Assembly: GCF_003255815.1 (NCBI RefSeq)
Contig: NC_037681.1
Location: 60,643,284 to 60,707,283, forward strand
DNA from: Theropithecus gelada
Lineage: Eukaryota; Chordata; Mammalia; Primates; Cercopithecidae
Length of the DNA: 64,000 bases
Direction of reading: 5' to 3'
The number at the start of each line of letters is the position of its first letter. The first letter of the stretch is position 1. A program made the translations under genes and the position numbers. The notes beneath the pieces are model-generated. The model was not told where the DNA came from. It saw only the letters and a list, made by a program, of their open reading frames with translations, and made no database searches. This document shows, piece by piece, positions 57,240 through 64,000 of the stretch.

Positions 57240-57416
57240 AAAAATTAGCCAGGCGTGGTGGCGGGTGCCTGTAGTCCCAGCTACTTGGGAGGCTGAGGCA
57301 GGAGAATGGTGTAAACCCGGGAGGCGGAGCTTGCAGGGAGCCAAGATCGCGCCACTGCACTCCAGCCTGGGATGACAGAGCAAGACTCTGTCTCAAAAAA
57401 AAAAAAAAAAAAAAAT
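56943..57416 (+). repeat. AluY-like SINE with assembly gap and foreign insert in its linker
   Basis: The left monomer at 56943-57068 (GCTGGGCGCGGTGGCTCACG, CACGAGGTCAGGAGATGGAGACC, CGTCTCTACTAAAAAATAC) and the right monomer at 57238-57416 (AAAATTAGCCAGGCGTGGTGG, GGCGGAGCTTGCAGGGAGCC) have AluY features and low divergence. The exact 12-bp target-site duplication TCCGTAGTCTAG is at 56931-56942 and 57417-57428. The A-rich linker is grossly expanded: 27 A, C, 53 undetermined bases (57097-57149), 49 bp of non-Alu sequence (57150-57198) and 39 A. The 74- and 116-codon antisense frames with long F runs are this poly(A). Confidence 0.92.
57097..57149. other. Assembly gap (53 N)
   Basis: Undetermined bases between a 27-base A run and non-Alu sequence, inside an Alu linker. 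The real length may differ from 53. Confidence 0.98.
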
Positions 57417-57428
57417 TCCGTAGTCTAG

Positions 57429-57692
57429 AGTGGGCAACTGTACAAAAGTCTTACAATAAATGGTCACTAGGTCCTCAAGCTAGCTCTTACATAAGCAATG
57501 CTATCCCTGAGGCATAAGGAAGGGCATAAAGCCCCAGAATGACTACCACTGTGTCTATGAGACAATTCAAAAGTCCAGTTTTTTATTCCAGGATACTTTC
57601 AATTTCTCCTTCATAGGATCAGGGACGTTCCAGCTCTAGCTTCAGATCCACAGTGGTGCCAGAAGCACTACCAAGGAGGATGGTGTAGGAAG
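57429..57692. other. Unique non-coding sequence
   Basis: Nothing recognised. Confidence 0.5.
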
Positions 57693-58194
57693 GTATATTC
57701 CTTTTCTAATGCTGCTGTAACAAATTTTCGCAATTGGTGCAAAACAATGCAAATTTATCATCTTATAGTTTGTATGTCAGAAGTCTGACACAGGTCTCAC
57801 TAAGCTAACAGTGAGGTGCCGGAAGGGCTGTGTTCCTTTTTGGACAATCTAGACGATAATCTGTTTCCTTGCCTTTTCCACCTTCTACAGGTCACCTGCA
57901 TTCCCTGGCCTTTGGCCCTTTCCTCTATCTTCACAGCCAGCAACATTGCATCTCTCTGACTGTCCTTCCATAGCTGCATCTCCCTCTGACTCTACCCAGG
58001 AAAAGCATTCTGCTTTTAAGGACCCATGTGATTAGATTGGACCCACTGAAAAATCCAGAACAATCTCCTCATCTCAAGGACCTTAACTTAATCGTACCTT
58101 AAAAGTCCCCTTCGCCAAGTCAGGTGACAGATACACAGGCTCTGGGAATTAGAATATGGACATCTTGGGTGGGAGCATTATTCTACCTACAACC
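57693..58194 (-). repeat. MaLR-type solo LTR (MLT1C/D-like), nearly full length, antisense
   Basis: Plus-strand order is the reverse of an MLT1 LTR: CTAATGCTGCTGTAACAAATTTTCG, ATCTTATAGTTTGTATGTCAGAAGTCTGACACAGGTCTCACTAAGC, GAGGTGCCGGAAGGGCTGTGTTCCTT, CTTGCCTTTTCCACCTTCTACAGG, AACAATCTCCTCATCTCAAGGACCTTAACTTAATC, GAATTAGAATATGGACATCTTGGGTGGGAGCATTATTCTACCTACA. No internal retroviral sequence flanks it. Confidence 0.88.
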
Positions 58195-58399
58195 TGTGGT
58201 AAGAGGTGGTGAGGAGGGAGGTTTCCAGAGACTGAAAGGATCTGAGATAAGAAGCTGGCAGCAGGAGGGAGTGAGGCTTCAGGCTAGAGTTATCTTTCCA
58301 GGACCCTTGAGAGAGTTCTGGCTGGTTTTCTAATGCCCTCTTTCATTTTATCACCTCCACTGCCACCATTGTCATCCTGGCCTATGCTCTCTCTTCTGA

Positions 58400-59085
58400 G
58401 GTATACCCTAATCTTCCTCACTGGCCCCCTATGGCCTCATGTACTAAACTGCCTCTCCTCAGGTTATTTTCCACACAGTAGCTAGTTATCCTTAAAAACA
58501 CAATCATAGTATGCCACTCCCGTATTTAAAACTCTTTAATGGCTTTCTATCACACTTAGAACAAGACCCCCAAGCCCCTTTTCATCATGGCTGACACAGC
58601 GTGACATAGTCTGGCTCATGACTCCTCTCTGACCTCCCCTCCCACTCCTCTCCCAGGAGTTATCAGGCTCCAGCCACATGGCTCCCTTGCTGTTTCTCAG
58701 ACTCTCCAAGCCAGATTGTGTCTCGGCTCCTGTTTCTCCCTCTGCACGGAAGGGTTGACCCCGGATCTTTGCATGGTTTATTTCTTCCCTTCTTTCCAGG
58801 CCCAGATGAAATACCACCTCCTCAGAGAACTTCTCTGACCATGCTCACTAAAATACCAACCCTTTCTTTCATTCTCTACCCGCTCACTGAACCTATTTTT
58901 CACAGTCCTTACCACGACCTGACATTACATTATACATTGATTTGTTTGCCTATTTTCCACGTTGGTTATTTGTCTCTGCCACTAGAATGCAGAAGAAAAA
59001 GTTTCTTGAAGGCAGTGAACTCCCCAGGAGCCAAGAACAGTGACTTGCACACTGGAGGTATTCAAATAACCATTGAATGAATACA
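58400..59085 (+). repeat. L2 LINE 3' end, long copy (~690 bp)
   Basis: Sense L2 with blocks in order: TATGCCACTCCCGTATTTAAAACTCTTTAATGGCTTTCTATC, GACATAGTCTGGCTCATGACTCCTCTCTGACCTC, CACTCCTCTCCCAGG, GCTCCAGCCACATGGCTCCCTTGCTGTTTCTC, CAGATGAAATACCACCTCCTCAGAGAACTTCTCTGACCATGCTCACTAAA, CACTAGAATGCAGAAG and CATTGAATGAATACATTC. It is the best-preserved L2 here. It explains the pyrimidine-rich stretch and the 120-codon frame at 58718-59080. Confidence 0.9.
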
Positions 59086-59227
59086 TTCAGTGCCTATTTG
59101 ATGAGCCCCTTTATGTGAAAGACACCGTGATATAAACAGTGAAAAGACAGACATGGTCTACCCTTCTTTCCCAAGTGTCCCATGGATTGACTCATTTTCT
59201 TTCTAGAGTCAACTTTTACTGATGACC
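59086..59227. other. Unique or ancient-repeat sequence
   Basis: TTCAGTGCCTATTTGATGAGCCC...GTGAAAGACACCGTGATATAAACAGTG has the look of the same old dispersed sequence found at 5555 and 51555. Not assigned. Confidence 0.4.
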
Positions 59228-59240
59228 AAAGTTTATTTTT

Positions 59241-59542
59241 ATTATTTTAATTAGTTGTTTTTTTTAGAGTTAGGGTCTCACTCTGTTGCCCAGGCTGGAA
59301 TGCAGTAGCACCATCATAGTTCACTGCAGCCTCGATCTTCTGGGCTCAAGCAATCCTTCCACCTTAGCCTGCTGAGTAGCTGGGACTACAGGCATGTACC
59401 ACCATGCCTCACTATTTTTTTGGTATTATTTATAGAGATGGGGTCACACTATGTTGCCCAGACTGGCCTGGAACTCCTGGTCACAAATGTTCCTCAGCCT
59501 CCCAAAGTGCTGAGATTGCAATATGAGCCACTGTACCTGGCC
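59241..59542 (-). repeat. Alu SINE (AluJ-like), full length
   Basis: Minus-strand Alu: TAGAGTTAGGGTCTCACTCTG, CATCATAGTTCACTGCAGCCTCGATC, linker TATTTTTTTGGTATTATTTATAGAG and CTGTACCTGGCC. It has a small deletion in the left monomer (GGTCACAAATGTTCC). The target-site duplication AAAGTTTATTTTT / AAAACTTATTTTT is at 59228-59240 and 59543-59555. Confidence 0.94.
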
Positions 59543-59555
59543 AAAACTTATTTTT

Positions 59556-60307
59556 TAATTCCCAATTCCATCTCATGGCTCTCATTTGTTCTTATTCATT
59601 TATTCATTAATCTACTCAACACATGCTTATTGAGAACTTAAGCTAGGTCCATAATAGATCCCAGCCCCTAAAACAAGAACATGACCAGTTTGCGAGGGTT
59701 CTTTTGCTGGTGGCCATTACGTGAAGGGAGATAAGGAGGGAGAAAGGTTCTACCCACACTCCCACTACTCTCTCCCTCCTACCCTACAGACCTCCTCTTT
59801 TTTTCATCTGAATTCATTTGCAGACAAGGATGAAAGCCCCTTAGAGTAATAACAGAAGCTCCTTAGGTAAATAAAAGATTTCAGAATCTAGGAGTCCATA
59901 GGAGGCTAACACTGCAGAGCCCATGCTCTGAGGACTGAGTCAGGTCACTGCACCTGTGCAGAGCCTGCCATATCTGTTGAGAAGGTCCCATGAGCTCACC
60001 ACTAACCAAGTCACAACAAGCACACAGTCCGAGTTCCCAGGCAGGCTGAGCTGGCAGTGCATCAGGCAATGCCCTTTTAACATTTTTCACTTTTTGTTCA
60101 CCATTGTCCTTGCAATTCTATGTTTTACTTACAGAAGATATGCTAAATAAATGGTTCTAAATTAGCCGGAGCTAATTTCAGCCTTGAGCTCACTCTGCTG
60201 CCACAGACTATGGCAAGTATGATTTGGAGCATTGACACATGGCCTGTGTACAAGACAAGATGTCTTATGCAAAGTTAGTTTGGGCTATATGTAGGGACAT
60301 GCGCACA
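59556..60307. other. Unique non-coding sequence
   Basis: 59590-59650 (CATTTATTCATTAATCTACTCAACACATGCTTATTGAGAAC) is another ancient-repeat scrap. Otherwise nothing recognised. Confidence 0.45.
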
Positions 60308-60318
60308 CTCCAAATACT

Positions 60319-60611
60319 TTTTTTTTTTTTTTAAGATGGAGTCTCACTCTGTCACTCAGGTTAGAGGGCACTGGCGTGGTCTAGGCTCACTGCAACCTCC
60401 ACCTCCCAGGTTCAAATGATTCTCCTGCCTCAGCCTCCTGAGTAGCTGGGATTACTGGTGCGTGCACCATGCCTGGCTAATTTTTGGATTTTCAGTAGAG
60501 ACAGGGTTTCACCATGTTGGTCAGGCTTTTCTCGAACTCCTGACCTCATGATCCGCCTGCCTTGGCTTCCCAAAGTGCTGGTATTACAGGCATGAACCAC
60601 CATGCCTGGCC
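60319..60611 (-). repeat. Alu SINE (AluS-like), full length
   Basis: Minus-strand Alu with a T tail, AGATGGAGTCTCACTCTGTCACTC and end GAACCACCATGCCTGGCC. The exact 11-bp target-site duplication CTCCAAATACT is at 60308-60318 and 60612-60622. Confidence 0.95.
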
Positions 60612-60622
60612 CTCCAAATACT

Positions 60623-62799
60623 CTTAATAAATTAAGAAATCTAAGATGATGCTTTCTACGAATGGATGAATCAAGAAAAAGCTACAGAAAGTTCACATAA
60701 CCTAGTGCTGCTCATTAATTTGGGAGAAAAAAGCCTGATGCGAGGAGTTTGATTTGAAGGACAAGCAGTATGGAAAGCCCCAAAATACTTTACAGGATGT
60801 CCAAGATTAGATGCTATAATTTATTAGGTATAATAGGGCTTTTAAAACTGAAACTCATACCTCTCCACATTTTAAAAGTGTGGCCCATTAATCAGCAATT
60901 AACTAAATAAGGTTGTTAAATGACACTACAGCAATTCTAGGTCAGTCTGATTTTATCCTCTTTCTGGCTTAATACCTCAGATGGAGTGCAATTCCTGATA
61001 AGGCACTCAATAAGGGGCACTTGCACAATAAAGAGGAGAAGGAGGAAAACATAGTTAATATGCCATGTTCCTCCCCCCCCCCTTTTTTTTTTCATTTTAG
61101 TTGAGATGTGCTGTCAGTCTCTGTCTTGACCAGATAGGGCATAGAGAGGTGGTTCTACTTCACCAGGGGGCTCTGTCCCCCAAGGCTGCTGCATATTGGT
61201 GCTTAGGCAAGGGACTGTGCCCCTCTCTCCACAGCCCCAGCTGCAGCCTCTCTGTCCCCTTATAAAGAAGGCATCGAGTACTGCTTTTAGGTCATTTCAT
61301 CATATTTGCTCATTTCCTTGGCTGAAGAGTCTGGAGTCAGAGGGCCACCAGAAGAAGTGGAACAGTCCTCGTGGGTGGAAGAGACTGGGCACTGTTGCTT
61401 TCTAGCTGTTTGTTCTCCACGATCACATCCGCATACTAGATTTCTACCAAGGAAAGCTGGACACAGCATCTTATCACATTTGCAGCCCCACATAAATGTG
61501 TATTGAGTAATCCGAAATTGCTTATTTTGTAAACAAACACATAATTTCTGGGATTAAAAATAATCTAGTAACAGCAAAACTAGGCTGTCCAGTCCCATAC
61601 TGAAGGGCAATGGAAGTTGTACTCTAAAATTTTCCAGCAGTATCAGATGAAAAGCCATGGAATGGGGCTGTCTCTGGAAAATGAACATGCCAGAGAAACT
61701 GGTTAACGCTTGTGTGTAGGATGGGGATGTGTCTGTGTACACTTATGCAACTCTTTTGATCATTTGATCTAAATGCTCATTAATAGACATTTTGCAAAAG
61801 ATCACATAATGATATGAGCATATCAACAGGCTTCCATTTATGCTGTAGGAAACCCAGAAATGAGGATTGTTGTTATTTCCTTTAGAAAATTCATTTAATT
61901 GCTAATAGTAAATCAAAATTCTACATTGCCACTTCTGTAAATATAAGTGACAAGAAGTTATATATCCCCTAGAGAAAGAACAGTAAACATTTCTAAAATT
62001 TCCAAGTGCTCCTACATATAATCTGGCTGTTACAAATGGAGGCGGCTTGTCAGAAGGTCTCTCTACGTAAATGGATAAGGATTGAAGCTGTGTCGTGTAT
62101 CACTCATGTTGTTTATCCTTTATATTAAATGGAAGCTATATATAGATACAAAATTATAATGGTACAGACTGCCCATTTCCTACCAGCAGTAGGTTGACTA
62201 GGAAAATATAAGTTCTTTACTGCAAAAGTGCATCGAAGTTGAAGCATTTTTATTTAAAATGCAAAGCTAATCAAATTAGTGTTAAAATAGTTGACAAATG
62301 GTTATATTTTCCTATTTTATTTAATTTGAAGTGAACAGAATTATATGCTCACATTTTATAATTGAGTTGAAGCTGCTGTATTGCAGTTTTTATTATTATA
62401 GAACAAGCAACAGAAGTATAGACAGATGACTGAGGAATCTGTATACACCATTGCAGGTAAGTAACTATGACCATGAGGCACGTACAGGACAGAGAGGCCG
62501 TAAGACTGAAATTTTTGTTATTATCTGACCAAAGGAGAGAGAACTGTGTTATGTTAAGGATCCAAAGAGTTAGCTGTTAACTACAAGTGTCATGTGAACC
62601 TTAAATAAGTATGTTAGTTTTTGCAAATAAACTGCTCTACCTATGAGGAACAACTCTGAGGTTTATCTCTAAAAGCAAAGATCAATATATTGTGTGGTCC
62701 TTAGGGTAGAGCCTGCTCTCATCACATTAGCAAGTTGTCTTGGAGGAATACTGGATTGAAAGCTGAAAGGACTGGGTCTGATGATGTTTTTTTCTTTAC
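60623..62799. other. Unique non-coding sequence with a C10-T10 tract
   Basis: No dispersed repeat or gene recognised. It includes the homopolymer pair at 61073-61092. Frames at 61196-61506 are short and without domains. Confidence 0.45.
61073..61092. repeat. Abutting C10-T10 homopolymers
   Basis: Ten C followed directly by ten T, then CATTTTAG. A hotspot for sequencing and replication slippage. Confidence 0.92.
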
Positions 62800-62970
62800 C
62801 TGGATTTTACATGAGCTTGAGTAACCCACAGGCCTCTGCAGTCTGAGTTTCCCTGGCTTTAAAATTAAGATAATGATCCTAGTCCTGTCTACCTGGCAGA
62901 GCTGTTGTGAGCATCACATGGGATAATTATGTGAAAGGTGCTTTGTAAACTGAAAAATACTATAATGAGG
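62800..62970 (+). repeat. MIR SINE fossil
   Basis: GGATTTTACATGAGCTTGAGTAACCCACAGGCCTCTGCAGTCTGAGTTTCC, AAATTAAGATAATGATCCTAGTCCTGTCTACCTGGCAGAGCTGTTGTGAGCATCACATGGGATAAT and AAGGTGCTTTGTAAACTG follow the MIR order in sense. Confidence 0.88.
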
Positions 62971-64000
62971 CAGGGCAAAAGGCAGCACTGACTCTTGAGG
63001 CTGAATGCTCTGCTGCAGGTCAGGCTGGATGGATGTTCTTGGTGAAGTGGGGCATGGTGGTTTCCTATTCAAGGCTTGAGGGCTGACTCTCCTGCACGTG
63101 GGACCCTGTATCCGGAGACTTCACTTAGTCTCCTTGAAAGATTCATTTGCCACAGCTCCTGAGTAGTCTATCAGTAGAGTTAACTAAACACCAAAGATGT
63201 TTATATTCTAACTTTCAAAAAGAGGTAAGCAGCTACTTGTAAAAATCAAACGTGTAAAATCTACTTGTCTATCTAAATTTTGCCAGTTTGACTGGCATAT
63301 TTGGCAAGCTTTTGGGAAGACTGGCAAATTGGGCAATTGTTTGGGAAAACTGGAATTTGAGAGCTGATGATCAGCTGCTTTGCCTTCTTTTTCTTTCCCC
63401 TGTTACAAAGCCAGGTCAAGAAGACAAGACAGAGGACCTTCTGATGTGCTGCCTGATCTCCACTGGCTTCTCTTGGTGACCATATGTTCCTTAGTCGAAT
63501 GTCTTTATAAGGGAAGTATTGTTGAAGTATGTGGTGAGGGACTGAGAAAACAAGCACTGAGATTGTTACCATTCACATCTCACAGGCTTAATGAGAACAA
63601 CAAGCAAACCCCAAAGGGTGTTAAATAGATTTGGTATATTTTCCTCATTTTAGAGAATGTCTATTCCTAATGCATTATTCTCTAGCCAACAGAAGAAAAG
63701 TGCCCAGCTTATTCCTTCCTCATGGAAACTACCGGTTTAAAGGACAGACTCTCATCTATCAAAGCAGTTGAGTGACTTCTACTTACATCAAGGCCAGCAA
63801 AGTAGATGACACAAATATTCAGGGAGGTTGCAGTGAAGGGCAGTACTCTTCTTTCTTTGACTTATCTGGTGTGTTTATGGTTTCAGGAAACTATCACTTC
63901 TTTAATCTTTCAAAATACATTTTAAGGAGGCCATTCTTTTCATTGGACATTTTTATTTTAGGTTGCAAGAATTCTTTATTTCTCTGCTTTTAAAAATCTA
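62971..64000. other. Unique non-coding sequence
   Basis: Nothing recognised. The overlapping 60-99 codon frames at 63273-63628, on both strands, show no known domain. Confidence 0.45.

Noticed and set aside
57033..57396. Antisense frames with long phenylalanine runs
   Set aside because: They are translations of poly(A) tracts, Alu and undetermined bases.
37696..58194. LTRs at 37.7, 52.4 and 57.7 kb as parts of one provirus
   Set aside because: They belong to different MaLR subfamilies and orientations, and no internal retroviral sequence lies between them.
58718..59080. 120-codon open frame in a pyrimidine-rich stretch
   Set aside because: It lies wholly in an L2 3' end, outside the L2 reverse-transcriptase region.
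61073..61092. C10-T10 as an i-motif or G-quadruplex regulatory element
   Set aside because: One C run is not enough for a canonical i-motif or quadruplex. It is recorded only as a simple repeat.

Overview
This window looks like non-coding primate nuclear DNA, either human or another catarrhine. It is AT-rich and full of Alu and L1 copies, with an older layer of MIR, L2, MaLR LTR and DNA-transposon fossils. Alu copies that resemble the S and Y subfamilies, with clear target-site duplications (TSDs), place it in an Old World primate or ape. I found no protein-coding exon, tRNA, rRNA, snRNA or CpG island. Every open reading frame over about 100 codons is repeat read-through, antisense LTR, or a short frame without recognisable content. 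The window is best read as intergenic DNA or the inside of a very long intron.

Layout. 1-8.8 kb: one old Alu, a fossil hAT-like element, a twin-primed L1 tail at 2.06-2.45 kb and a long ancient dispersed repeat at 5.55-6.42 kb. 8.8-14 kb: two full-length antisense Alus, an antisense L1 ORF2 piece fused to an Alu scrap, and a MADE1 hairpin element. 16.3-18.9 kb: the largest element, a 2.6 kb sense L1 with a broken ORF2. 19-28 kb: mostly unique sequence that carries an unusual set of local rearrangements: a perfect 26-bp inverted duplication, an L1 scrap between ~75-bp direct repeats, a 24-bp perfect palindrome, a ~145-bp direct duplication and a ~100-bp inverted copy flanked by 21-bp direct repeats. 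28-41 kb: MIR fossils, a free Alu right monomer, an L1 tail, an Alu and a MaLR (MLT1A-like) solo LTR. 41.8-43.3 kb: an antisense Alu next to an L1 3' end that contains a microsatellite hairpin and a nested sense Alu. 44-53 kb: sparse repeats, with two stretches that look like conserved non-coding sequence. 52-64 kb: MIR, L2 and MaLR relics, an AluY-like element with an assembly gap and a foreign poly(A)-tailed insert in its A-rich linker, two more antisense Alus, and a long L2 3' end.

There is no operon or pathway here. The main content is genome-evolution structure: nested and interrupted transposons, and four or five local duplications that look like copy-and-paste repair (template switching or templated insertion) in the 19-28 kb part, with another inside the 2.1 kb L1. 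Family and subfamily names come from memory of consensus features, not from a database search. Boundaries are good to a few bases where a TSD is cited and to tens of bases otherwise.
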